A stretch of DNA of 34,441 nucleotides from Fibrobacter sp. (lineage in GTDB: Bacteria > Fibrobacterota > Chitinivibrionia > Chitinivibrionales > Chitinispirillaceae), in the NCBI GenBank assembly GCA_012523595.1, contig JAAYIG010000004.1, forward strand, positions 1 to 34,441, written 5' to 3'. A model generated the notes under the pieces. That model was not told where the DNA came from and searched no databases. It saw only the letters and a list, made by a program, of their open reading frames with translations. The position numbers and the translations under genes are program-made. Below are positions 16,451-25,500 of the stretch, in pieces. Within the stretch, counting starts at the first letter, position 1. The number at the start of each line of letters is the position of its first letter.

Positions 16451-17358
16451 TGAAATTTCTGAAAAACATAACATTGATAGATAAGAATACGTTTCATGTC
16501 GGAGGGGCTGCAGCTTACTATTTGGAGCCCTCAGCGGAAAAAGAGATAGTTGAGGGTTTCAGGATGGCAGCAGACAAGGGATTGCCTGTCTGGATCCTGG
16601 GCAAGGGATCGAACCTTCTGATGAGTGACAAAGGCTGGCCCGGTCTTGTGATGAATCTTTCGGCGGGTTTATCTGATGTCAAATGGGATGGAGATTCGGT
16701 CGAAGCGGGAAGTGGCCTGGCACTGAATTTACTGGTGAGTCAAGCCGTGCGTTCCGGGAATGCCGGAATGGAGGAACTCGCAGGGATACCCGGTACAATT
16801 GGCGGTGCAGTGATAATGAATGCAGGTGCATTCAATACCTGCATTGCAGATACCCTGCAGTCGGTAAGGTATTTTGATTTCATCAAGGGTGAAATTGTTC
16901 ACGTGGAGGCATCAGAACTGGATCTGGGTTATCGTTTCTGCAATCTGAAATACAAACCTGCTGTGGTTCTCAGTGCGAAGTTCAGGTTTCTTTCCGGGAA
17001 AAAACCAGAAGAACTGGCCTCAAGACGTCAGGAGATACTGTCCGGGAGGAAAGCTAAACAACCGCTTGATTTTCCTAATTGCGGGAGTGTTTTCAAGCGT
17101 CCTCCGGGGAACTATGCCGGGCACCTTATTGAAAAGAGTGGTCTAAAGGGTATGCGGGAAGGAGACATGGAAATTTCTGTCAAGCATGCAAATTTTATTA
17201 TAAACAGAGGGCAGGGAACAGCCGCTCAGGCGAGACGTCTCATTATAAAAGCGCAGAAAGCGGTATACGAAGAATCAGGCATACTTCTGGAACCGGAAGT
17301 GATTTTTGCAGGAGAATTTGATGAGCCATTATACAGCCCGCCCGAAAAGGAGAAATAA
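16450..17358 (+). CDS. murB: UDP-N-acetylenolpyruvoylglucosamine reductase
   Basis: MurB reduces the enolpyruvyl group to make UDP-MurNAc for peptidoglycan. FAD-binding segments GKGSNLL (51-57) and AGIPGTIGGAVIMNAGAF (111-128) are clear. The catalytic Ser is S213 in CGSVFKRP and the C-terminal Glu is E281 in LLEPEVIF. With 302 residues it fits the shorter type II form, with HLIEKSGLKG and HANFIINRG segments. I start it at ATG 16450, which overlaps the upstream stop; a TTG at 16447 is possible but unnecessary. Its own stop overlaps the next ATG (TAATG). Location among cell-wall and division genes fits. Confidence 0.95.
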   Translation: MKFLKNITLIDKNTFHVGGAAAYYLEPSAEKEIVEGFRMAADKGLPVWILGKGSNLLMSDKGWPGLVMNLSAGLSDVKWDGDSVEAGSGLALNLLVSQAVRSGNAGMEELAGIPGTIGGAVIMNAGAFNTCIADTLQSVRYFDFIKGEIVHVEASELDLGYRFCNLKYKPAVVLSAKFRFLSGKKPEELASRRQEILSGRKAKQPLDFPNCGSVFKRPPGNYAGHLIEKSGLKGMREGDMEISVKHANFIINRGQGTAAQARRLIIKAQKAVYEESGILLEPEVIFAGEFDEPLYSPPEKEK

Positions 17359-17984
17359 TGACTGTCTTGATTAATAAATTTATCACCGGACCAATAGAGA
17401 CCAACACGTGGATTGTCCATAATGAGCAGAAAGATTGCCTTATAGTAGATCCGTCATCAGGCTGCAGTGAGGTGACAGGTTTTATTTCAGATAACGGACT
17501 TAATCCACAGGCGATACTCCTTACTCATGCTCACTTCGATCATTTTATCGGGATCCCTGAAATTCAGCGGATATTCGGAGATATTCCTGTTTACGCACAT
17601 CCCCAGGAGAAGATTCTGCTGACGAATGCAGGATACAACGGCTCAATAATGATTGGAAACGCGATTACCTATGACAAGGATACCGTGGATGTGACAGTGG
17701 GTAAGATGCGGATAGGGAGTTTTGATCTTGAGGTACTTTTTGTTCCAGGTCACTCTCCAGGTGGAGTCGCGTACAAATTTGGCGAATCTCTTCTATGCGG
17801 TGATATTCTGTTTGCTGGATCGATCGGTCGCAGTGATTTTCCAGGTTGTGACGGGGAACTGCTGATAAGGGGGATAAAGGAGAAAATTCTCACCCTGGAT
17901 GAGAATACGGTGGTTTATCCTGGACATGGAGGCAGGACTACTGTAGGAAGAGAGAAGAGGGAAAATCCCTATCTTAAGTTATGA
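17358..17984 (+). CDS. Metallo-beta-lactamase-fold hydrolase (glyoxalase II-like)
   Basis: The 208-residue cytoplasmic protein has all metal-binding motifs of the fold: THAHFDHF with H57, H59, D61 and H62, then H132 in PGHSPGG, D149 in CGDILF, and H190 in YPGHGG. The length and the GSIGRSDFPG segment match the short YcbL-like glyoxalase II group, which hydrolyses thioesters in vitro; the true substrate is unknown. It overlaps murB by one base (TAATG) and the next gene by four (ATGA), so it belongs to the same operon. Confidence 0.9.
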   Translation: MTVLINKFITGPIETNTWIVHNEQKDCLIVDPSSGCSEVTGFISDNGLNPQAILLTHAHFDHFIGIPEIQRIFGDIPVYAHPQEKILLTNAGYNGSIMIGNAITYDKDTVDVTVGKMRIGSFDLEVLFVPGHSPGGVAYKFGESLLCGDILFAGSIGRSDFPGCDGELLIRGIKEKILTLDENTVVYPGHGGRTTVGREKRENPYLKL

Positions 17985-18889
17985 GTATAAAACTGCCTCT
18001 TCTGGACACATTCCTTGCCTATTTGCGGCTGGAAAGAGCCCTGAGCGATAATACAGCTCAATCTTACCGGTTTGATCTTCAAAGGCTGGAGGGCTTTTTA
18101 AACCAGCATCGTGTAAAAAGCCTCAACACGGTTACACCGGATTTGCTTTCAAAGTATATAAGAGTTCTTTATGATATAGGTTTTGCCGCGACCTCTATCC
18201 AGCGGACAGTTTCTTCGCTAAGGAGCTACTTTGCTTTTGCAGCATCTGAGGGTGAAATTGAGAGAGACCCCACAGAGCTTCTTGAGACTCCCCGTACCAC
18301 CAGGTACCTTCCGTCGGTTTTGACAGTTGATGAAGTCGAGAGAATAATCAATGTCATAGACACTGAAAAGAGGGGCGGAACAAGGGACAGGGCAATGTTA
18401 GAGACCCTCTATGCTACAGGAATGCGGGTTTCGGAACTCTCATCATTTACTTTTGAGCAAATTCTCTGGGAAGAGGGTCTGGTGAGGGTTTTGGGCAAGG
18501 GATCCAAGGAGAGGATTGTGCCTGTGGGAGAGATAGCTATTCACTGGATAAAAGAATACATCGAATCTGAACGGTTTTTCTTTGCGAAACCACACTCCGA
18601 CAGCACAGTCTTTCTCAATGTTCGGGGAAAAGCAATAACCCGTATGGGGATCTGGAAGATAATCCGTAAATACTGCGAAGATGCTGGTATTAGTAAAGAG
18701 GTCTCACCGCATACCTTTCGCCATTCCTTTGCCACGCATCTTCTCGAGGGAGGAGCGGACCTGAGGACCGTTCAGGAGATGCTTGGTCATTCCAATATTG
18801 TTACAACTGAAATCTATACTCATGTTGACCGTGAGTATCTCAAAGAGGTTCATCGCAGCTTTCACCCAAGACAGAAAAAGAGATTCTGA
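17981..18889 (+). CDS. xerD: Tyrosine recombinase XerD (or XerC)
   Basis: The 302-residue protein has the N-terminal SAM-like core-binding domain and the C-terminal catalytic domain with the complete set R149, K173, H244, R247, H270 and Y279 (IYTHVD). The C-terminal segment ADLRTVQEMLGHSNI followed by VDREYLKEVH favours XerD over XerC. Together with a partner it resolves chromosome dimers at dif near division. Position in a housekeeping operon after murB, without inverted repeats or attachment sites, argues against a mobile-element integrase. Start ATG 17981 overlaps the upstream stop. Confidence 0.92.
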   Translation: MSIKLPLLDTFLAYLRLERALSDNTAQSYRFDLQRLEGFLNQHRVKSLNTVTPDLLSKYIRVLYDIGFAATSIQRTVSSLRSYFAFAASEGEIERDPTELLETPRTTRYLPSVLTVDEVERIINVIDTEKRGGTRDRAMLETLYATGMRVSELSSFTFEQILWEEGLVRVLGKGSKERIVPVGEIAIHWIKEYIESERFFFAKPHSDSTVFLNVRGKAITRMGIWKIIRKYCEDAGISKEVSPHTFRHSFATHLLEGGADLRTVQEMLGHSNIVTTEIYTHVDREYLKEVHRSFHPRQKKRF

Positions 18890-18900
18890 GAAGAATATCT

Positions 18901-20436
18901 ATGGATAGGTTTCCCCGTAGCCTCGTTCAGATTCATTATCACAGTCGAATAGGCGGTGTGAGGGAGGTGATGCGGCTTTACGCTTCAGCCTTCAGAGAGA
19001 TTGCAGGTGAAGATTCACTAAGCATTGTGGTGTGCGGAGGACAGGGCTCAGAAGAGTTTCCGGCTGCCGGTTTCATTTACATTGATGAATGCGATTATCG
19101 GACTTACTCTACTTCCGATCATTTTTTTCGAGTGAAAGATCTGCTGAAGAGGAGGCTTAATGATCTTCTGCATTCAAAAGACTTTCATTTACCTGCAGCA
19201 GTATTATGGCACAACATGAGTCTCGGAAAAAATCCGGCACTTTCCTCTGCACTTGCGGAGGTTGCAAGGGAGTGGAGCGGGGAAGGTGTGAGGTTTTATT
19301 CTGTTATTCATGATTTCGCTGAAGAGGGGAGGGTAGAGCAGCTCAGATCTTTACAGGTCTTAGAGAGTGCCGGAGTGGATATAATGCCGGATCTCTATGC
19401 ACTGGGGTCTCCTGTGCGTCATCTGGTGCCGGGATCCGAGGCATTTGAGATATTAAGGAAAGCGGGATTTTCTGTGACACTGTTTCCCAATCCGGCCGAA
19501 AAAAGCGAGTTTTCTGATGATGCAGTTTCGCGGGATTCTGTACTGAAGAGGGCATCTGTTGTAAATGCCAGTATAGACCCTTCAAAACCTCTTTGCGTCT
19601 ATCCATCCAGAGTAATTTTCAGGAAAAATCCACTGGAGGCCATAGTACTGGGGTCTTTGATTCTTGGTTGCAACCTTTTTCTGGGTGCTCCGGGGACAAG
19701 CAGAGCCGATCTTGGTATTTTCAGAGATATCGGGGAATTGGTTGAAAAGTACAGACTGAAAGTGATTCTCGATGCGGGAAAATTGATAACCGGACAGAAC
19801 CAGGATATTGGAAATCCAGTTCCTTTATTGTACGCAGCTTCTGATCTTGCCTTATCAGCATCACTGGCGGAAGGATTCGGGTATGGGCTTTATGAACCGT
19901 GGCTGTATGGGAAAGCAGTGATAGCGAGGCGTCCGGCACACTTTTCCTATCCTGATGAAATGGACTCCTCATTTCTTTACACCCGATTACCTGTACTTTC
20001 CAAATGGATCTCTCTTGAAAGATACAGAGAAAAGTACAGGTCTGAAGCTGCAGCAGCGGGAGTGCAGTTCAGTGATGAGGAATTCGAGAAGATTGTGATA
20101 AACGGTACAATCGACTTTGGTATACTGGACTGGGATACACAGGTTGACATTTTATGCGGTGCAGCAGAAGATAAGGCAAGGGTTGAGGCATGGAAAAGGT
20201 TGCTTTCCATGAAATTACAGGGGTGGCCCGGACTGGGTTGTTTTGATAATATTGAAGGGATGGTAAAACGAAATGAGTCGGTTATGCATTTTGTTTTCTC
20301 CAGAGAGCGCTTTCTGGAGAGATTCAGGGAGTGTTTTTCGACTTCTTATCCTGTTGTGACTGTTTCCGGTGATTACAGGATGATCAGACAATTATTTTAC
20401 AAGGAGAAAAACCGGTTTTCTGTGCAGCGTTTATGA
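18901..20436 (+). CDS. GT-B fold glycosyltransferase-like protein
   Basis: The 511 residues show a GT-B plan. The N-terminal domain has a Gly-rich loop (HSRIGGVREVMR near residue 14), and the C-terminal half has the family-4-like nucleotide-sugar site SLAEGFGYGLYEPWLYGKAVI at about 322-342. YPSRVIFRKNPLEAI near 235 is the usual start of the second domain. No membrane segment is seen. About 120 residues follow the usual GT-B end, of unknown role. Substrate cannot be inferred. ATG 18901 lies 11 bp after xerD with GAGAAG upstream, so it is likely the last gene of the operon. Confidence 0.75.
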   Translation: MDRFPRSLVQIHYHSRIGGVREVMRLYASAFREIAGEDSLSIVVCGGQGSEEFPAAGFIYIDECDYRTYSTSDHFFRVKDLLKRRLNDLLHSKDFHLPAAVLWHNMSLGKNPALSSALAEVAREWSGEGVRFYSVIHDFAEEGRVEQLRSLQVLESAGVDIMPDLYALGSPVRHLVPGSEAFEILRKAGFSVTLFPNPAEKSEFSDDAVSRDSVLKRASVVNASIDPSKPLCVYPSRVIFRKNPLEAIVLGSLILGCNLFLGAPGTSRADLGIFRDIGELVEKYRLKVILDAGKLITGQNQDIGNPVPLLYAASDLALSASLAEGFGYGLYEPWLYGKAVIARRPAHFSYPDEMDSSFLYTRLPVLSKWISLERYREKYRSEAAAAGVQFSDEEFEKIVINGTIDFGILDWDTQVDILCGAAEDKARVEAWKRLLSMKLQGWPGLGCFDNIEGMVKRNESVMHFVFSRERFLERFRECFSTSYPVVTVSGDYRMIRQLFYKEKNRFSVQRL

Positions 20437-20472
20437 TCAAAAGTTCGCTTAGTTGCCTTGTGGTTTTTTTTC

Positions 20473-20501
20473 TTGACTTCAAGTTGATCTCATTGGATAT
20501 T
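20473..20501 (+). promoter_or_regulatory. Possible sigma-70 promoter of the HU gene
   Basis: TTGACT (20473-20478) is followed after 17 bp by GATATT (20496-20501); TATTTA two bases further is an alternative -10 with a long spacer. It lies 30 bp before the GTG start. HU being expressed from its own promoter is expected, but the -10 is only a moderate match. Confidence 0.4.
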
Positions 20502-20530
20502 TATTACGCTAGGATTGTTCAGGAGGGCTT

Positions 20531-20845
20531 GTGGCAAATACTACAAAACATGATTTGATTGCTGAAGTTTCAAGGTACACCGGTTTGACCCAGGGTGATA
20601 CCAAAATAGTGGTTGAAGAGCTCCTTGAGACGATTGCTTCCACTCTGGAACAAGGGAACAGCATTGAGATTCGCGGATTCGGAACTTTTTATACAAAGGT
20701 AAGGAAGCCCCGGCCTGCACGTAATCCAAAAACCGGTGAAGTTATTCCACTTAAAAAGCGGGTAGTTCCCCTTTTCAAGTTTTCAGGTGAGCTTAAAAAA
20801 GCGGTTGCCGATTGCCTCTTGCAACACGCTGATACTGCGGAATAA
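20531..20845 (+). CDS. hup: HU/IHF family DNA-binding protein
   Basis: This 104-residue protein starts with GTG (20531), directly behind a strong AGGAGGG. It has the family's N-terminal helices (KHDLIAEVSRYTGLTQGD), the core RGFGTFYTKVRKPRPARNPKTG with the DNA-inserting P in ARNP, and the helix after VVPLFKFSGELKKAV. It bends DNA and compacts the nucleoid. The tail LLQHADTAE is about ten residues longer than in E. coli HU. It is a single gene between the xerD operon and the envelope genes. Confidence 0.95.
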   Translation: MANTTKHDLIAEVSRYTGLTQGDTKIVVEELLETIASTLEQGNSIEIRGFGTFYTKVRKPRPARNPKTGEVIPLKKRVVPLFKFSGELKKAVADCLLQHADTAE

Positions 20846-20969
20846 TCTTTTCGACATAATCTCCTTTTTTACCCCGTCAAAGGGGATTCTCACCCTATAT
20901 ATATTTCCTCATATCTGATCCAGCCTCAATATATTGAATTAGCCGCTGTTGAGAAATCCTTTTACGTAC

Positions 20970-20998
20970 TTGACACTACAGCAATATCAGCATATAAT
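20970..20998 (+). promoter_or_regulatory. Perfect-consensus sigma-70 promoter of the envelope gene cluster
   Basis: TTGACA (20970-20975) and TATAAT (20993-20998) are exactly 17 bp apart, the ideal sigma-70 promoter. Transcription should begin near 21005, giving an 80-base leader to the ATG at 21085. It is the strongest promoter visible in the window and precedes three genes for exported proteins. Confidence 0.85.
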
Positions 20999-21084
20999 AA
21001 GCAGTACATTAATCCGGTGATATCTTTACAGAATGGAAGTTCCGGCAGGTGTGCGGCGTCCATAATTCAAGAGGAGTGATCTTC

Positions 21085-22551
21085 ATGCGGATCAGGGCAG
21101 TGATTTTCGCTATGGTACTAATGATTGCACAATCCAGGGCTGGTGATATGCCGCAACTGGATGAATTCAATGCTAATGTCAAATTACCGACTCTGGACGC
21201 CCGGGTTTCGATCGGATTCAATTATGATTTCCTGAGAGCTCCAACGGATGTTTCATTTGATTATCCAAAAGGCTATTTCGGATTCAATGTTCCAATTGAG
21301 CAGAATATAAACCTCCGTGATTTTCTCAATTATATCGATCCCGCAATAGATTCCATATTTGCCGATACTTCAATATTTACTAATGGTAGAGATTTCCGCC
21401 CCCGGGGAAAAGCACGGCAGAATCCCAATACAACCTTCAGAGTGGATGTGCCTATGATGGGGGGAGTTGCCTCTTTCTCCAACATCCAGAATTTTTTCCT
21501 CAGCTACACCAATATACTTGGAAATAACAACATATATGCAAATCCTGACTCTCTGGGAGAAGGGATAAGTTTCCTTTTAAGAGGATCAATCAATGTACCT
21601 CTGAGCCTTCAATTGGGCTGGGAAACGATGACTTTCGGTTATGCTTACAAGATCAACCGTTACCTGACCATGGCCCTTAACCTCCACCGGCATCTCTTCA
21701 CCATGGACATTCGGGGCAAAATCAATGTCAATCTGATGGGGAGGCTGAAGTATGAGGGAAAGGGTGCCGATGGTATCGATCTGGACCAGGAACTGGATTA
21801 CCCCTCTGAAAAGGTCAACGGATCTGCCTATGGGCATTATGAGGCGGAAGTGTGGTCACCAACTATAGGGCTTAAAGCCTGGCGCTTTACCCTTACCTCT
21901 CGTTTTGGACTTCGTACCAGGGCTAAAGGCGAGTTTGTGGCCAGGTATTCTGTACCATTCTTTGTTGATCAGGAAACTTTCGACTTCAATGTTGACTTCA
22001 ATGATCCATCTCAGTACACAGATCCCGAGTTTCTCAATAATCTCAATTCCAATGCAGTAGACAGTGTAATCTACTCGACAAAGAAGGATGGAAAAGGAAG
22101 CGATCTGCAGTGGCGCATGCCGACCGGACTTACTGTCGCATTCGATATTATTCCTCAATACCTGGCTGTTTCCTATACAAAGACATTTGGTGATGTTCTT
22201 TTGAAGATTGACAGGATCGAAAAAGAGCACAAAGCCGCTGACGGTTGGAGCAGACCTGGAACAAACGATTCTCTTGTGATTGACATGGGAGCCAACGTCG
22301 ATCACGTTATTCTGCTCCACTTGAACATCTACAACGCATTCCTGAATATCGGGGTTTTTGGTATGGATTTCAGGTACGCGGATAAAGAAAACCTGATTGG
22401 AAGCAAAATGCCATATATGCACATGGGAAAATCGGCGATGCTTCCGGTTTTGAATTTCGGTTCAACGATCGGCACAAAATTCAGGGTCCTGCTTGAACTT
22501 GATGTTCTGCCCCTGCCTGCGTTTAAATCAGGGGTGCTTTACTACTTTTAA
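21085..22551 (+). CDS. Predicted outer-membrane beta-barrel protein
   Basis: I start at ATG 21085, which has GAGGAG upstream and opens a signal peptide (MRIRAVIFAMVLMIAQSRA); an ATG at 21049 would add 12 residues before it. The mature protein of about 470 residues has alternating hydrophobic strands such as LTMALNLHRHLFTMDIRG and LRFGLRTRAKGEF-like segments, many Tyr/Phe/Asn, and a C-terminal Phe (GVLYYF) typical of barrels recognised by BamA. No family was recognised with certainty; DUF5723-type barrels are the closest in style. It is the first gene behind the consensus promoter and precedes a large secreted protein. Confidence 0.7.
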   Translation: MRIRAVIFAMVLMIAQSRAGDMPQLDEFNANVKLPTLDARVSIGFNYDFLRAPTDVSFDYPKGYFGFNVPIEQNINLRDFLNYIDPAIDSIFADTSIFTNGRDFRPRGKARQNPNTTFRVDVPMMGGVASFSNIQNFFLSYTNILGNNNIYANPDSLGEGISFLLRGSINVPLSLQLGWETMTFGYAYKINRYLTMALNLHRHLFTMDIRGKINVNLMGRLKYEGKGADGIDLDQELDYPSEKVNGSAYGHYEAEVWSPTIGLKAWRFTLTSRFGLRTRAKGEFVARYSVPFFVDQETFDFNVDFNDPSQYTDPEFLNNLNSNAVDSVIYSTKKDGKGSDLQWRMPTGLTVAFDIIPQYLAVSYTKTFGDVLLKIDRIEKEHKAADGWSRPGTNDSLVIDMGANVDHVILLHLNIYNAFLNIGVFGMDFRYADKENLIGSKMPYMHMGKSAMLPVLNFGSTIGTKFRVLLELDVLPLPAFKSGVLYYF

Positions 22552-22592
22552 GGAAAGTTGATCCAGAATTTTATTGATCTGAAAGGATTTTT

Positions 22593-25500
22593 ATGGGACT
22601 GTTCAGGAGAATTGGATTTATCGCGGTTATTGCGGCCGTGTATGCATTTGCACAGCAGGCAAACGATTATTTGACAGTTCAGATTCCGGTCGGGGCTCAA
22701 CCTGCAAACAAAGTGTTATGGGTAAGGTGGTCAGGTGTCTCCCGCGGTCCGGGTTACCTTCCTCCCGATTCCGGTTTCATTTACTATGACAGAACTCCCG
22801 GAGGAGCAGACCTGGCTAATTACAGGTATAAGGTAACAGTTCCTTATGTAGATACCATTCGTGATATCGCAACTGGCGAGATTCTCGCGCTGGACACAAT
22901 AAGTAACAAGTATTATCCTGAAAATCCACCCAAACGTGCATGGGCTTTTCGCCCCTCAGACCAGCCGGGAATGGGGTTTGGGGTGTTTTATTGCATTGTA
23001 GCTTTTCCTGTTCCGGGAAAAGATACCCTGTATTCAAATGTGTTTCAGATTTTTGTTGAGAGTCCCAAATCGGTCACTACACTGAATCCGCATGACACAA
23101 TAAGCAATCTGACACCTGTTTTCAGTTGGGAATCAAATCCTGGGGTCCCGTACTATCATGTGGTCCTTTCTGATCAGCTTGTGAAAGTTGATACTGTATC
23201 CGACAGCGGAACAATAAGCCTTGGTGGTTTGAGTATTGTCTGGCAAGCCATAACCCCCAATACTCAGATAACCTACGGGGTACCGGATCCTTCCAGGACA
23301 ATCACTGCTGATCCTCCGCCCTTGTCTCCGGGCCAGGTTTACACATGGATAGCGCTGAACAACTACGGAAACAACGCAATGTTTTCCACGATGAGAATCG
23401 GGAGCGGCTCTTTAAAGACCTTTACAATTAAAGGAACCCCGCTTCATAAGCCAAAAAGCGTTTACCCTGTAAATAAAACCCTCAATTTGCGGGACAATCC
23501 CCAGATACGGTTTTCCTGGACTGACCTGGATCAGAGGGCTAACACTTATAAGGTCTATCTCTATGTCGGATCACCGATAAATGGAATTGAGGGACAGGTT
23601 GTGCTCTGGCAGAAAGAGGTCATGGGTACTGATTATGAGGACACCATGAGTGTGGAGATAGATGCAGCATCTGTAATGACTTCCAATAAATACACCTGGC
23701 GTGTGATCGCCATTGATGACAGGGGAGCGGGAACAGCGGGTGATATTGTTGAATTCAATTACAATGTGCCTTCCGGCGTATTCCGTATTAAAACTATGGA
23801 ACAGGTTTTTATCAATGATACTGTTTCAAGCAGTCCTGTAGGATTGGTAGAGTTAAAGGCAGAGGTGCTGGATGGTTCAATGGAAACGGGGATGCTTTAC
23901 ACCGATTTCAATGGGAACCTGGTAAGAGAAAGGCCGGCAGGTACATACAGATTAACAGCGATAAAGAGTGAGTTTATGCCTCAGACCCAGACAGTTGTTC
24001 TCAGCGAGAATGATACAACTGAAGTCACTTTTTATCTGGAGAGGCCGCAGTCGACAATTTACGGGGGAGTATATGATGTTGCCGGAAACAGGGTTAATCT
24101 GGCCAGGGTTTATGCTGTTTCCGATCTTGGTGATACATCTTCGGCTCTTACCGATGCATCCGGGAATTTTGTTCTGAGAGCTTATGGGGCAGACTGGAAT
24201 ATCGGAGCGGAAAAGGCCGGTTACAAACCATCATTTTCCAGTAAAATCACTGTTGCCCATGGTGAAAGCTATAATTTCGGTTCTATTGTTCTGGAACGAA
24301 ATCCATTTACAATATCGGGTATAGTGGAGAATGGTTCCGGAGTTCCATTACTGGGTGCAAAGGTTACCATTTCCCGGTATGGAGAGAAGGTAGATGAGGT
24401 TCTTTCGACTCCGCAATCAGGTTTCTTCTCCTTTTCTGTTCCTGCCGGGGAATACACCATCTCAGCAGAGAAGACAGGCTTTACATCGTACAAGAATGTA
24501 ATAGAAGTTCTGGGGCCAAAAAACGACCTGAAAATCACAATGAAAGCCGGTGCGACACTTGTAAATGGTTTTATCTATGGAAAGACATGGGTAGGGGAGA
24601 GAGAGGTCATAGCTCCTGTAACCGGTGCTGCAATCAGGTTTATCGAGACCGGTTCATCTGATACATTTTCCGTAATTTCCGATGCCACCTACGGTGACTT
24701 CAAGATAAGCCTCCCTGGTGACAAAGAGTATCAGGTTATCAGCTCCGCTGCAGGCTTTGCATCCAGTAAGCCCCGTAAGATCAAGACAGTGGTCAAAGCC
24801 ACACAGACATTCAAAGATACTCTGCGCAGCCTGGGAATGCTTTCCGGAACAGTTGTATCCGATGGTTCAGTAATATCGGGTGCTAACATAAGTCTTGTCA
24901 GTGCTGCAAGCGATGAAGTTATAGCCACAGGAAAATCATCGTTACAGGGTTATTTCGAAATCAGAAGGATACCTGACGGTGACTATTTAATCAGGGCTGG
25001 TAAAGAGGGGTTTGTGCTTGACAGCATCGAGGGACCGGACAGCCTGAAGGTATCAGATGGTAAGTCAACTCCTGTGTCGACTGTAATACACCTCAAGCCT
25101 GGTACAAAGACAATCAAATGGTTTGTGGCGGGCGAGGGTGCATTTTCTGGATCTGTAAAGATTCAATCCCCGATTCAAAAAACTCTCTCCCATTCTGATT
25201 CTTTGACCAAGAGCGGGGCCGGTGCTTATGTGGTAACTGCAGACGCAAAGGATAATTCCATAATAGACCTGGCAATGCATCGTTTCTTTGTTGCCGATTC
25301 GGAAACTGTACACATTGATACGTTACAAATGGATGTTAAACATAACGCTCCCGATACTCTGACTCCTGTTAAGGGAACAGTGCGGCTTGAACTGAGTTCA
25401 GGAGAAGATCTCGATTCCGTCATTTTGTATTACAGAGATTTCAACTCTTCTGCATACATAAGCCGGAAAGATAACTCCCGCTCAGATTCCTATTCCTTCA

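Noticed and set aside
17981-18889. Tyrosine recombinase as sign of an integron, phage or genomic island.
   Set aside because: It is embedded in a housekeeping operon with four-base overlap, carries Xer-type motifs and has no attachment repeats or cargo genes. The nearby tRNA genes show no repeated 3' end downstream.
20866-20886. CCCC/GGGG hairpin after HU as a terminator.
   Set aside because: The stem is only four pairs and no T-run follows it on either useful side.
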